A stretch of 64,000 bases of DNA from the NCBI RefSeq assembly GCF_000340215.1, contig NW_006921534.1, positions 5,076,169 to 5,140,168 of the forward strand, given 5' to 3'. How positions within the stretch are numbered: the stretch's first letter is position 1; the number at the start of each line of letters is the position of its first letter. This document shows, piece after piece, positions 32,974 to 43,863 of the stretch. The stretch is from Pseudocercospora fijiensis CIRAD86. Its lineage: Eukaryota; Ascomycota; Dothideomycetes; Mycosphaerellales; Mycosphaerellaceae. The notes beneath the pieces were generated by a model. It did not search any database and had not been told where the DNA came from. It worked only from the letters and a program-made list of their open reading frames with translations. The position numbers and the translations under genes were made by a program.

Positions 32974-34350
32974 ATGGACCGCCTTCGCAAGATATGGAAG
33001 AACGATGATGAGCAAGAGTATGAGCCGCTTGCAAATAGCGAGACGGAAGGGGAGGGGCGTGAAGATGTTCGAACAGGAGGGAAGCCAGCGAGAGCATTCT
33101 CGTATGTCGAATACAGCATCTTCCTGCTGCTCGGCATATCCATGCTCTGGGCCTGGAATATGTTCTTAGCGGCCGGACCATACTTCCAACAGCGGTTCCG
33201 TGGAAATCGATGGATCTTCGAGAACTTCCAAGCCGCCGAGATCTCAGTCTCAACAGTCACGAATCTCTCAAGCATGCTGATTCTCACGCGAATGCAGGCA
33301 GGAGCGAACTACCCAAAGAGAGTCATTGTGAGCTTGTTCATCAACATGACTGTCTTCGCGCTCTTGGCTGCTAGCACGGCGGTCAACGTGGGAGCAGGAG
33401 TATACTTTGGCTTCTTGATGGTTATGATGTTCTGCACCAGCTTGGCTACAGGATTCTGTCAGAATGGTGTCTTTGCATATGTGTCGGGCTTTGCAGAGCC
33501 GAAGTTCACTCAGGGTATCATGACTGGGCAAGCAGTGGCTGGTGTGTTGCCATGTGTTGCACAGATCATAAGTGTGCTCTCCGTTCAGGCGGCAAAAGGA
33601 CGTCCCGACCAGCCTACTCATGATTCGCCTCATGGACCTCCACAAGGGCCTCCGCCAGTGAACTGGAAAGCAGCATTGGCATACTTCCTTACTGCGACAG
33701 CAATCAGTGTGGCCACCTTCTTTGCCTTTTCTTATCTGGTCGCCAGAAATCGACAGCCGAAGAAACTGCAGAATGCTAGAGGACAGGATGTACCGGAAGA
33801 CGCTGAGCGAAAGTCGATACCACTTCTCTACCTTCTTAGGAAGCTGATCTGGCTCGCTGGAGGCGTTTTCATCACCTTCGCAGTCACTATGGTATTTCCT
33901 GTCTTCACTCAGCAGATCGTATCAGTGCGGCCACCGAGCGAGCAACCAGCGATACTACACCCGCCTAGCTTCGTTCCACTCGCTCTACTATTCTGGAATG
34001 CGGGAGATCTACTCGGGCGTCTCATCACTGCTATTCAATCGCTATCTCTAACCCAACGACCTAAGCTTGTCTTTGGCTTGGCTATCGCGCGGTTGATATG
34101 GATTGGCGGATACCATCTCTGCAACATCAAAGGTAGAGGAGCCATAGTGGAAAGCGACTTCTTCTACCTTGTTGTTATACAGCTATTCTTCGGCCTCTCC
34201 AACGGCTACCTTGGCAGTACGTGCATGATCGGTGCCGGAGAGTGGGTTGAGGAAGACGAACGCGAAGCTGCTGGAGGTTTCATGGGTCTCTGTTTGGTAT
34301 CAGGACTGACAGTTGGCAGCCTTTTCAGCTTCTTGGTAGCTGGCACTTGA
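32974..34350 (+). CDS. FUN26: Equilibrative nucleoside transporter (Fun26 type)
   Basis: Single exon, 458 residues. Acidic cytosolic N-terminus (about 40 residues), then about 11 hydrophobic segments, the usual ENT/SLC29 layout. Family-like features include the first segment with LGISMLWAWNMFLAAGPYF, the large loop after segment 6 (residues 210-225, Pro-rich), and the C-terminal NGYLGSTCMIGA segment. Yeast Fun26 is a vacuolar/lysosome-like membrane nucleoside and nucleobase transporter; the same location is likely here. Its stop lies only 55 bp from the stop of the convergent CCC1-like gene. Confidence 0.88.
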   Translation: MDRLRKIWKNDDEQEYEPLANSETEGEGREDVRTGGKPARAFSYVEYSIFLLLGISMLWAWNMFLAAGPYFQQRFRGNRWIFENFQAAEISVSTVTNLSSMLILTRMQAGANYPKRVIVSLFINMTVFALLAASTAVNVGAGVYFGFLMVMMFCTSLATGFCQNGVFAYVSGFAEPKFTQGIMTGQAVAGVLPCVAQIISVLSVQAAKGRPDQPTHDSPHGPPQGPPPVNWKAALAYFLTATAISVATFFAFSYLVARNRQPKKLQNARGQDVPEDAERKSIPLLYLLRKLIWLAGGVFITFAVTMVFPVFTQQIVSVRPPSEQPAILHPPSFVPLALLFWNAGDLLGRLITAIQSLSLTQRPKLVFGLAIARLIWIGGYHLCNIKGRGAIVESDFFYLVVIQLFFGLSNGYLGSTCMIGAGEWVEEDEREAAGGFMGLCLVSGLTVGSLFSFLVAGT

Positions 34351-34405
34351 AAAGGAGACGTCTATTTGAGCATAGCATCAATTATGGCATTTATTTAACG
34401 GCGCG

Positions 34406-35386
34406 TTATTGTCCTGAGTCCCAGGAATCAAAGAATCGCACAAACCCCATAGCGCTCAATGCTGCAATGCTGCCGACAAGCAGCATTTGCACTCCGCCCT
34501 TTACGCCGAGCCACAAGTTGTCTGGTCCTCCCCAGCCGCTCACGAAACACGTCTTGCCGTATCCAAATGCAAACAAGCTGAAAGCCATGACCATGAATGA
34601 CCACCACAACGCAAGTTGCACCTCGTCCCTCTGGACCAGAAAATATGGAACCAACGGCAAAAAGCCACCCAAGAAATACCCAGACGCGATCGTGACCGCA
34701 CACATCACAGCTCGACTCGCAGTCTCCTCCGGCTGCGAATGCTGAAAATGCATCAAAAACTGCACCAAATTCGGGTTCCTCGCCATATTCTCTGCCAACT
34801 CATCCATCAACCTCTCCGGCAACTCATACGGCTCAAAAACCTCTGTCACAGAAGCCATCGCATCAGAAGGACTCCTCACCACAGCTCTTCTCGTTGATGC
34901 CAAAGCAGCATTATACGAATCTTCCTCAGATTTCGCGGCCAAGTATCCTCCTAATCCCATACTTATGCTACCCGCTGTAAGTTCCGCTAGACCAGCGAAA
35001 ATCACGACTTTGGTGTTCTCCAGTGCGGAAAGGCCGGCTGTGAGGGCGAAGGGCACTGTGAGGCCATCGGAGAGACCGATTATGGCGTCTGAGATTATTC
35101 GCGCTCGGAGACGGGAGGATGTTGCTTGGGGTTGTTTGTGGTATTTTTGCTCGCTGCCCTCTGAGGAATCCTGGGATTCGAGATCGGAGGATGCGGAACT
35201 GCTGGATCTTCGTCGAAGAAGACTTTGTCGTTTTTCTTTAATGCCCTTTGATGATGATAGTGATGTGGAAAATTGAGCCGCGAGCCAGGAAATTGTGGAA
35301 TTCCCATCGGGGCGAGAATATGCTTCGCATTCTGTAAATCCTCCCCTGCCAGAAGGCCATTTCTCGTTTAGCACTGTTTTTTCCAT
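34406..35386 (-). CDS. CCC1: Ccc1/VIT1-family vacuolar iron/manganese transporter
   Basis: Single exon, 326 residues. After a Ser-rich N-terminus, the first membrane segment carries the family signature DAIIGLSDGLTVPFALTAG at 100-118. It is followed by the GLAELTAGSISMGLGGYLAAKSE segment, whose acidic end begins the cytosolic metal-binding domain (residues about 150-235, many Glu/Asp). Three further membrane segments complete the five-helix fold. Such proteins move Fe2+ or Mn2+ into the vacuole in exchange for protons. It could be plasma- or Golgi-targeted, but vacuolar is the default. Convergent with the FUN26-like gene. Confidence 0.92.
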   Translation of the reverse strand: MEKTVLNEKWPSGRGGFTECEAYSRPDGNSTISWLAAQFSTSLSSSKGIKEKRQSLLRRRSSSSASSDLESQDSSEGSEQKYHKQPQATSSRLRARIISDAIIGLSDGLTVPFALTAGLSALENTKVVIFAGLAELTAGSISMGLGGYLAAKSEEDSYNAALASTRRAVVRSPSDAMASVTEVFEPYELPERLMDELAENMARNPNLVQFLMHFQHSQPEETASRAVMCAVTIASGYFLGGFLPLVPYFLVQRDEVQLALWWSFMVMAFSLFAFGYGKTCFVSGWGGPDNLWLGVKGGVQMLLVGSIAALSAMGFVRFFDSWDSGQ

Positions 35387-36345
35387 CTTTTTTTTCTTCC
35401 TTCTTCGATCGATGCGATTGATCGATACTCAAGAAAAAGAAAGAAAAGAAAGAAAAATATATCCCTACCCACTTGACTTGACCTGCGTATCTACTTCAAT
35501 CATCATCCAAAGCACGCCAGCATGGACAGCCACGCAAGTTCCTGCAAGCGACCACATAATCAGAAGAGGCTTATGTTCCTGCGTCGTCGCCTTTCTCTGA
35601 TGTATGCAGGGACTGAACGACTTAGCGTTTCCAAGGATTTTTTGCTTGACCAATTGGAGAGCGGGTGTTTGTCTTGCGTTGCGACGCTCTGTTTCGGGTA
35701 GGTGTGGGGGCAATCGGGACCGCAGTAAGTGTATACGTCGCTGGGTGTCGTATGTAACTACGGAGACAGTCGCGAATATGGGTTTGGAGTTATTGTAGTT
35801 GGTGAGACTGTGGTGATACAGCCTGGTAGAGCTACGCGGAAGAAAACTAACGCGGTTTCGGGTTTCGTGGTCTTCATCATTGAAACTACAAATCTTTGAT
35901 TCGTCAAGAGAAAATTTCCAATGCGCCTCTCTTCAACCTCAGCGATGCCAAATGCTTCGACCGGTTCTTCAAAATGGCAAAAGTACCATCCCCACCACCT
36001 TACTGTGTGACCTGGAGGAAACTTGTGCCCCATGTAAGGTCATTTCATGCCTTCAATTTCAACCTCTCGACCGGCTGCCCAAAAAAACTGAAGTACCGAA
36101 CGCCTTGCTGAAACGCACTATACAGGTACGAAGTCCACAGGCCCGTTTGTGCATCCTGCTACTGCTCGTATCTGGCCTTGGGTAGGAAGTAATCGATCCG
36201 GGAGATTTACTGTATCGGAAGTCCACGCCTAGCCGCTGGGTCGCATGAATTGAAGCGAACCACAATACGAGGTGTAGGACTTCTGCTGGTTCCTCGTCTA
36301 TCCAGACTTGGGGAAATGATGATATCGAGAGAGCTGCTTCCGCCG
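35387..36345. other. Intergenic
   Basis: 959 bp with short frames only (up to 101 codons, overlapping on both strands). A purine-rich run of about 25 bp (AAGAAAAAGAAAG pattern) at 35430-35457 lies in the CCC1-like 5' flank. No gene or RNA is recognised. Confidence 0.4.
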
Positions 36346-36948
36346 TCACGCCGGACCAGAAAACATTCTAGCTTCCAAGTCCAGAGACGGCCGAGCACTC
36401 ACAGGTCGTCGCAATTTTGTCATATCAGTCATGGAATTGCTTTGACTGTTGCGACCTAATCGTGCAAAGCCAGCCGCCATTGGAGCGTAGCCTCCGAGGT
36501 TTGGTGATCTCATCTCGGGTGTAGCAGCTCGCGGAGATTTGGAAATCGCCATGATTGCTGGCGGTGACGTTGGCGAAATAGGCTGGAGTGATCGTCCTCC
36601 GTCCGATGTCGTGCGTGTTTGATCCGGTAGTCGATACGTTGTTGAAGGAAACATGCTGGGCAGATTATCCTCGTAAGACATTGCGTTCGTCAAAGGCTCA
36701 CTCGCAAGAAATGGTCGTGAGAGGCTCGTATGCGTAATGGGGGTGTTGTTCGCCTTCATGCCCCCAGGCGAAGTTGGAGTGCTCGGTGGAGGAGCGAGAA
36801 AGTACTGTTTTCTCGTCATATCGATCGGACTGGACTTTGGGTGTGATCTTCGGCTAGTAGCCACACATTCGGGGCACCAGTCCTCGGCCTCGAAGCGTTG
36901 GTTGCCGCAGAGACATAGCGTACGTTGATAAGTCTTAGTTACCGACAT
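36346..36948 (-). CDS. Small zinc-ribbon protein with disordered tail
   Basis: 200 residues from the ATG at 36948 (MSVTKTYQRTLCLCGN). The frame is open 34 codons further up, to 37050, but that N-terminus is less convincing. A compact Cys motif, CLC-G followed by CPEC (residues 12-28), looks like a single zinc ribbon. The rest is Pro/Ser/Thr-rich and disordered. A GT-AGT donor-like site near the 3' end could add a different C-terminus, but the unspliced end is plausible. Function unknown. Confidence 0.55.
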   Translation of the reverse strand: MSVTKTYQRTLCLCGNQRFEAEDWCPECVATSRRSHPKSSPIDMTRKQYFLAPPPSTPTSPGGMKANNTPITHTSLSRPFLASEPLTNAMSYEDNLPSMFPSTTYRLPDQTRTTSDGGRSLQPISPTSPPAIMAISKSPRAATPEMRSPNLGGYAPMAAGFARLGRNSQSNSMTDMTKLRRPVSARPSLDLEARMFSGPA

Positions 36949-37784
36949 AGTGACTCTGGTAAAGTTCTGATCAGAGATGGTGGTAGAGGTTGCAATTCTA
37001 GCGTCGACTGGGCAGTCGACGTCTCGTTCCCCAAGCTGTAGCTGAGACAAGTGTTTCGATTAAATGTTGTGAGCTCGCTGTCAAGAATAGGCCTCGTTGT
37101 CGCAGGTTCTGCAGGTTCTAGGAATGAATGTTATGTCCAGGATATGGTGTCAGTCAGGAAAGTGAGACGCTTTGAAGGATGTGAGTTCTGCCGCGGCAGG
37201 TGTCACGCACGCACCTACATACTATATTCCATCTGGCCCAGAACAAGTTTAGCGAGCTGGATGCGTGTTTGCGGCCTACTTATTCAGGCACAAGCAGCTG
37301 GTCAGCAGAACTTACCATGAGACTTCACCATTCATGGCTGAAATACAGCACTGCAATTGGCTTCACCACCGCTTGCACAAGAAAGTCAAACAGGTATTTT
37401 CTGAAATTTCATCTCCAAGCAATGGGCTTGCAGCGGCAGTGACGCCTGTGGACGCAAAGACCACGTTGCTGGTGCAGTAGCGCAACGCCTCCTCGCATCC
37501 TGTGGAGGGGCCTAGGCATGCCGAAAGTGCACATCGATCGAAAATTGGCAGACCTTTCATTGCCAAGCGCCTGAGCACATGCGCTGTTGACGGATCCAAG
37601 ATGCCTATTGCCGGTGAGTGGTGGTCACTGGTCAGAGACGCGTAACGGAGATATAATGGAATTTGAGTATTTGTTACATCACACATGAAAATTCCCGCGC
37701 CGACCTGCTTCTTCTCTATCTCATCCTCCCGCCAGAACCTGTAGAACGCGAAGACAGAACAAGCAGCCAAGGACCGAGTTCAGC
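36949..37784. other. Intergenic
   Basis: 836 bp between two minus-strand genes. It should hold the promoter of the small zinc-ribbon gene and the 3' end of the His-rich gene. Scattered frames up to 135 codons have no motif. Nothing else is seen. Confidence 0.4.
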
Positions 37785-39119
37785 TTACTTCTGCTCCTTG
37801 GCAGCCTCTTCGTACGCTGGAGCTTCTTCATACACAGGAAGTGGATCCACTTCCGGGGCATCTTCAATGACGATGACCTTCTCATTCTCTGCTTCAATAC
37901 GGGTATCATCGTCCTCAAGACGGACACTCTGGTACCCGCGACGACCACCGCGATAGAACTTAATCCACAGGAATCCGATCAAGCGGCCAATGACCAGGCC
38001 TACAAGACTGACGGTCATGCCAACAGCAATGCCGGCCATTGTGGGAATCAGAACAGCGGCGAGTCCGCGGCTAAAGGAGTGCATGAAATGACCATGACGG
38101 TGATGGTGGCCGTGATGACCATGTGGTCTCATATGGTGAGGACGCCCGTGATGACGAACGCCGTCTCCCTCTACATGGGCGTCATGGTGGTGAAATCCTG
38201 GTCGCAGGAAATGAGGCTTGATATGGCCAGGTAGCTTTCCACCTGGCGGTCCGCGATGTTTGCGTCCGCGACATCCACCCTTCCTCATACCGTGCCTCAT
38301 ACCTTGTCTCATACCCATGATTTTGTCCTCGAGCATGTTCCTGAGCTTGCATAGAGACTCTGGGAGCATCTTACACTCCTTCATAGCGCCATGTGGAGGT
38401 CCAGGTCGGCCCCCATGAGAGCCGAGATGTGGGAACAGGAAATCTTCGGGCATCTCCTCTGGAGGTGGTCCAAAGAAGTCATCAGGGCGAGACTCCACTC
38501 GTTCCTCTGTCTCGACGTCGGCAATGAAAAGCTCACCAGCGCTGGTCTTCAGTAGTTTGATCGAAATGGAGTCGAGTGACACCGGCTGTGTCTCAAGTTC
38601 AAAGATATTGTGCTTGATGGGGATTAGCACATGGCCTTCCGGAGACACGATCTCTTCTTCCATAACAGAAACTCCAGATCCGGTGACTTCGAGTGGGGTC
38701 GTCCTGGCTTTGCCCGCTGCGATATCTTCCAGAGGGGTGTTCGCAGGCACCTGATTGACATAGATACGCTGAGCCATTAGATTCTCGGCCGACCAGCCCA
38801 ATGGGTATATAGTCTCTCCGTTGATCTGAAGCCTTCCGCCGTCCTCGGAAATGGTCAAATTCACCACCACGTTGTTTGCCCCTCCTTGCATCCAAAACAT
38901 TGGCTCTTCATCCTCCTCCACATCATCGCCTGTCGCATCTTGGCCTGTAGCAAACGCGCATTCTGAGCATGGCAACTGTAAGGCGAAACATTTCGCGTTC
39001 AAACCCCCTGGGTTGCTAAGGGCGCCAGCCTTATCGTCGAGGCCGGGTGGAATAAGGAAGGCACTGGCGCGCAGCGCGCAGGCTGTGAGGGTGAAGGCGC
39101 CGACTTTGCGGCCAGACAT
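37785..39119 (-). CDS. His-rich single-pass membrane protein
   Basis: Single exon, 444 residues from the ATG at 39119. The hydrophobic N-terminus (AFTLTACALRASAFLIPP) is a probable signal peptide. A compact lumenal/extracellular domain follows (residues 70-210, beta-like, with PLGWSAENL and GVSVMEEE). Next are a Cys-containing segment (KECKMLPESLCKLR) and a strongly His/Gly/Arg-rich stretch at about 300-345 (HGHHGHHHRHGH). One membrane helix at about 350-380 (GIAVGMTVSLVGLVIGRLIG) precedes a cytosolic tail with two PxYEE-like motifs (LPVYEEAPAYEE). The His run suggests metal binding and the tail suggests ubiquitin-ligase adaptor contact; both are inference. Conserved ascomycete protein of unknown function. 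Confidence 0.75.
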   Translation of the reverse strand: MSGRKVGAFTLTACALRASAFLIPPGLDDKAGALSNPGGLNAKCFALQLPCSECAFATGQDATGDDVEEDEEPMFWMQGGANNVVVNLTISEDGGRLQINGETIYPLGWSAENLMAQRIYVNQVPANTPLEDIAAGKARTTPLEVTGSGVSVMEEEIVSPEGHVLIPIKHNIFELETQPVSLDSISIKLLKTSAGELFIADVETEERVESRPDDFFGPPPEEMPEDFLFPHLGSHGGRPGPPHGAMKECKMLPESLCKLRNMLEDKIMGMRQGMRHGMRKGGCRGRKHRGPPGGKLPGHIKPHFLRPGFHHHDAHVEGDGVRHHGRPHHMRPHGHHGHHHRHGHFMHSFSRGLAAVLIPTMAGIAVGMTVSLVGLVIGRLIGFLWIKFYRGGRRGYQSVRLEDDDTRIEAENEKVIVIEDAPEVDPLPVYEEAPAYEEAAKEQK

Positions 39120-41018
39120 GTTGCTTGTAGTCAATCCGAAGTTTATCAGAGGTGTTTCGAGTTGGGAGTGGATGTGGTGTAGACAGCAGAAGCGTGTACG
39201 ACGACTGCGGTGGTATGATAGCTGACGTGGCCAAGCCGACGAGCCGGGCTTTGTTCTGGAACCTTGACCCCGATGATGCTATTCTTGGCAGGGTTACTGC
39301 GACCGATCTTCACATGCATCGGTGAAGCGAGGATTATCCCCAATAATTGGTACACTGCATTATTGGACGGCATGCGCTAGGATGCCGTGAAATAGCAATG
39401 ACAGGTGGACAATGCGAAGGAAACAGGCACTGAATTCCAAACACGAAAATTGGAGATGTTGTACAGCCTTTGGCCTGGTTACGTGGAATTTGCGGCAATT
39501 AAAGAAGAGGCTATACAGTACCTCATAGAACTCTACGAAGAGCTTAAGTAAGGAGCAAAGTGCGCGCTCTGCGCTCGATGCTCGAGATCAGACTAGTGTT
39601 TGTGATCCACGGACCTGCGCTCGTGCTATATAGCGGAGTTGTTAATAGCGAAGACTTCCCCGAATGCTGGCCAAACAATTGAATTGTACGTCCAAGCGAC
39701 TTTATCCCTGTCATGACCGGCAGAATACTACCATCATCAATGCCACAAACGTGCTGCCTACGAAGCAATCCAGGCATTAAAATCTCTTAAGGGTTCTCTG
39801 CATTCAAGACGGGTTTAGTGCACTGAAAGTCAGAAAGGCTAGGTTCTGGCGGAAGTTCCTAGACAGTACAGATCGAGGCGAGCGTGCAAGAGAGCGACAT
39901 TCCTCACTTTCGTCGCGGTGGATGAAGTATGCAGCGAAATCGCTCATAATATTCGGCCAAGAAGCAGAGACGGTCGCATGGAGAATAGCCATGGAGAAGA
40001 GTGGCTTCCTAGTCCTTCTCCTGCTGCCATATTCGAAGTAGAAAGGATCTGACTATGCCTTGCTCTTTGCCAGATGCATTTCGAGCTCGCGGGAATCCTC
40101 CAAGTGCCGCTTTCTTACATTCATCGAATCAGGACCTTGAAGAAGCTCCTGACGGAGATCTTCCGCGAGAGATGTGGTATCCTAAAAGCCTTCGCTCCTC
40201 AAGCATTCTGCCTTCTCTTTGCATGATTGCAAGGTTCGCTTTCCAGCACCTGCGCATGCACGTAGTTCGTGTCGAGCTTTTCCGCATGCCTCGATGGTGA
40301 GATGGTGGAAGGATGGTAAACATTTGACGATGAACGAGCGTACGAGCAACGCTTGCAAGCGTCAAAAGACCGGGACGTTTCTGATAGCACAAGTCTTCCG
40401 ACACAGGCGCATCATCGTAGCCTTTGTGCAAGTGTAGCAGCGTCGCTCAGGTACCTTCTGGAAAGGTCGGTAGGCTCTCGACTCATAGCGCAATGACCGG
40501 GATCCACCGTGACGCGTGGCTAGGGAGACGTTCCTGGCGATCCCGGAGCCTCATCATTGCTTGTGAAACTCTTGGCCTCACTTGTTGGCTTTGTCTTCAC
40601 CAGGACCAAGAGCAGCACAAGTTGCCGCCGGGCGTGCAAAGTACTCACAAGTCTCGCGCTTCCCTTTCGTCCACACGCTTGTCACGGCTCAAGATGCAGA
40701 TTGGCAGAAAGAGAGCGCAGGCTTCCCTGATCTGCACACGACTAAGGAATGCACGCGGCCCCATACGCCGTCTAGCGAATGGAACCTGACAAGCCTCGAC
40801 AAGATGCATTACTACTACTACTACTGACCCACAGCTACTCTACCGAAAATCCCGACCTTTTCTCCGTCGTCCTTGCAATCCCTCCGCAGTCGTCTTGCCG
40901 ACATATTCTTCTCGTCACTCTCTGCCATCTCACAGGCTTTCAGTGCGATTTCCTTGTCAAGTTTCTTTGGAGTTCCACCACAACAATCGCTTCTTGGATT
41001 ACGTCTTTTTCTTCTATT
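39120..41018. other. Long intergenic region with GH17 promoter
   Basis: 1.9 kb between divergent genes. Frames up to about 120 codons overlap on both strands and lack motifs. It must contain the promoters of the His-rich protein (left) and GH17 (right). The long upstream region suits a regulated cell-wall gene, but no specific site is claimed. Confidence 0.4.
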
Positions 41019-41941
41019 ATGCTTTTCTCTCCAGCACTTGCTGCCCTTGCAGCGGTCCCTTTTGCGAGTGCGTACTATAAGGGCTTTAATGTTGGAGCGA
41101 ACAATCCGGATGGATCTTGCAAGACTACAGCGCAATGGGAGGAGGCGTTCAACAAGTTGAAGGGCCTGCCTCAAGACATCACAGCCGTTCGCCTTTACGC
41201 CTCCAGCGATTGCAACACGCTTGCCAATGCTGTGCCTGCTGCCCTGGACACTGGAACTCAGATTCTTGTTGGTGTCTGGACCGAGGATTCTGCTCATTAC
41301 ACAGCCGAGAAGAACGCTCTGGAGTCTGCGATCAACAAGCACGGAAAGGACTGGATTCTCGCTATCTCGGTCGGATCAGAAGATCTCTACCGCGGAGATA
41401 CCACGGCAAGCACCCTCGCTCAACAAATCTATGACGTTCGTGGAATGGTCCGCGCCATGGGAGTCGACGCAGAGGTTGGCCATGTCGACACCTGGACCGC
41501 GTGGGTTGATGGTGCCAACGACGAGGTGACCAAGGCTTGCGATTTTGTGGGCATGGACGGCTACCCCTACTGGCAAGGCTCTTCCATCGACGACGCCTAC
41601 AATGTCTTCTTTCAATCCTACACCGATGTCAAGAATCACGTCCAATCTATCGGATCCGGCGCATGGGTCTGGGTCACCGAAACCTCATGGCCAGTCAGTG
41701 GCGATAAACACGGCAGTGCTGTTCCGTCAGTCGCGAATGCTCAAAAGTACTGGCGCTCCGTCGCCTGCCAGATGTTCAAAGAGGGTCATGTAAGCAGATT
41801 TCCATCAAAACCTTGGGTTATCATACCTGTACTAACAGTCTTCAGGTCTTCTGGTATGCCTACCAAGATTACAACGACTCTCCGTCCTTCGGCATCTTCA
41901 ACTCGAATGGAAAAGCTATTTATGACCTCTATGCTTGCTAA
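41019..41941 (+). CDS. Secreted GH17 beta-1,3-glucanase
   Basis: Two exons, 41019..41789 and 41846..41941 (56 nt intron, GTAAGC..CAG), 288 residues. Residues 1-18 form a signal peptide (MLFSPALAALAAVPFASA). The GH17 fold residues are present: YKGFNVG at the first strand, acid/base E121 in ISVGSEDLYR, MDGYPYWQ, and nucleophile E221 in VTETSWPVSG. Splicing gives the normal end GHVFWYAYQDYND...YDLYAC; without it the frame runs into nonsense. It ends without a GPI signal, so it is probably wall-associated or secreted. It would cleave or remodel cell-wall beta-1,3-glucan. Confidence 0.93.
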
Positions 41942-42188
41942 AGAGTTTGGCAAGAAGACACAATCCGACAGTGAACATTCAGAATAGTTACAAGCAAACA
42001 AGTGTAAATTCGTGACAGGGCTAAATAATGTAAAGAATAAGGTAGAGTAATGCTGTGCATTCATTCCCACCCCATTGACTCATCGCCTTCCTACTCCTCA
42101 AGCCTTGCAATGAGATTACCTCGTACTCAGGATCGCTCATGCACGACTTGACGTACTCAAACATCTCGATTGAAACGTACTTTGGCTC

Positions 42189-43427
42189 TCAAAGGTTTCC
42201 ATCCAGATCCTCGCTTCTAGATTTGCTACAAGGATCAAGGTACGGCTCCTCTCCGATGCCAACAGCACGGTGACCATATCGCTCACCTAGGCCATCGTAA
42301 TCGAAAGTCGGTGTATGAAATACTAGTAGCAAGATAACATAATCAGCAAGCTTTCAAAACAGAAAAAGAAGTTTTCTTGATCGACTCTCCATACCTGATC
42401 TATTATCCCATATAGCAAAGTCGTTAGGATTTCTCCATTTATATCTCACAGTCAAATCATGGTTCTTGACAATCATATCCATGAACTTGGCCAAAAGCTC
42501 CTTGGACTCATCAGGCGTGAGCTCATTGATGCGGTTCGGGAATGGGCCAATGGCGAAAATGCTTTTCCAGCCTGTGACAGGATTGGTCCTCACGACGGGA
42601 TGAACGGATTTCAAGCCGACATTCAAAGGATTGCCTCGGGGTTCTTGGAAAAGTTTGACGTTGTCTGGGTCGCGGGCAGCCATTTGCGCGTAACCCTCGC
42701 CGCTGAATGTCGCGGTCAGAGTCTCGAAAAACTTCTGGTATGCCGGAGAAAAGCGGTCGTAGATCTCGTATCTGGGGGGAAAGGGTCAATGGAAGCTTCT
42801 TTTGTGATTCACCGCTGGAATGTGTTGGCTCACCCTGACGCCCAGAGTGTATCTCCGCCATTCTCAGGAAGTTTGGTCAGTCGCAAACACGTATATTCCG
42901 GCGGGCAGCGCTCAAATTGGACATCGGAATGCCACTCAGCAGCGCGATATTGATTTCTATTAATCTTGTAGTCTTCGATATGCTTGAGGTATTCTTCTCG
43001 CTGGACCGAGTCGATGTGAGAGATTTCCATATCACCAGTGTTATTCATCACCGGGTGGATATGAAGCGAAGATTCTTTGGGTTTGCCAGAGACTTCACCC
43101 AGCCGTTGGACCAACGTTTTCTGGAGGTCGTTGGTGAGATTGTCTTGTTTGCGGAAAAAGACTACGCCCCTCGACGAAACTGCCACCAAGGCGTTATCAT
43201 ATATGTTGATGTCGGATGGGACCAATTCACCCACTGATATATGCTAGATCCCGAAGACGCTTCTCAGCATCTGGAGCATTGAGAATATCGTTGACGATAT
43301 TGACATCGGTGTACTCTCGGCCAATTACAGGTGTGGTATCGTCGTACAGGAACGAGTCCAGGGATCCAGATGGTCTTACTGGCTCGCGCACAGGTACTCC
43401 ATTAGTTGTGCTTTTGATGGTCATCAT
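42189..43427 (-). CDS. TauD-type 2-oxoglutarate/Fe(II) dioxygenase
   Basis: Four exons (43427..43235, 43179..42834, 42771..42395, 42322..42189) joined by introns of 55, 62 and 72 nt, 349 residues. The junctions restore AYIISSRGVVFFRKQD, LWASGYEIYDRF and DNRSVFHTPTFDY. Iron ligands are H148 and D150 (EWHSD) and H308 (NRSVFH); R324 in YGHR probably binds 2-oxoglutarate. The family (fungal sulfonate, xanthine or alpha-ketoglutarate-dependent dioxygenases) takes sulfur or nitrogen from organic compounds in the cytosol. Substrate not predictable. The next gene upstream on the same strand ends 436 bp away. Confidence 0.92.
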
Positions 43428-43863
43428 GAAGCGTTTGTCGTGATTGTGATTGGGTCCCAAACTTTGACTGGAAAAGCTGTTGCTGTCGGAGGCTCTCTGT
43501 CTAATGTATATCCGATGAAGTTCAGGTCCTCGAAAATCTCGTACTCATGACCGACCTTTCTCGGTCGTGGGGAGTATCAGATGCGATCAACTGCCGGTGT
43601 GCTGATTATCCTCGTGTTGACTAGTCCGGAGATTCGCCGACTATGCAGAAGAATCCCAGAGCTCACCACCGAGCAAGGGAGCTCGGGCTACCTAGTAGCA
43701 TTCTACATGGGGTTTCTTATCAAGAGATACGGCTCATTCAAAGAAAGTTGTTACAACCATGAGTCGCATGAGTAGGGGGGCCTGGAGCGAATGGTCTCAT
43801 CGGGCAGATTGTGCCAGACATATAGTAGCAAAATGTCGGTGGAGCTGGTCCAACAAGACATTC
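43428..43863. promoter_or_regulatory. Dioxygenase promoter
   Basis: 436 bp between the dioxygenase start and the stop of the RapZ-C-like gene. Short frames only. No distinct motif is seen. Confidence 0.4.
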
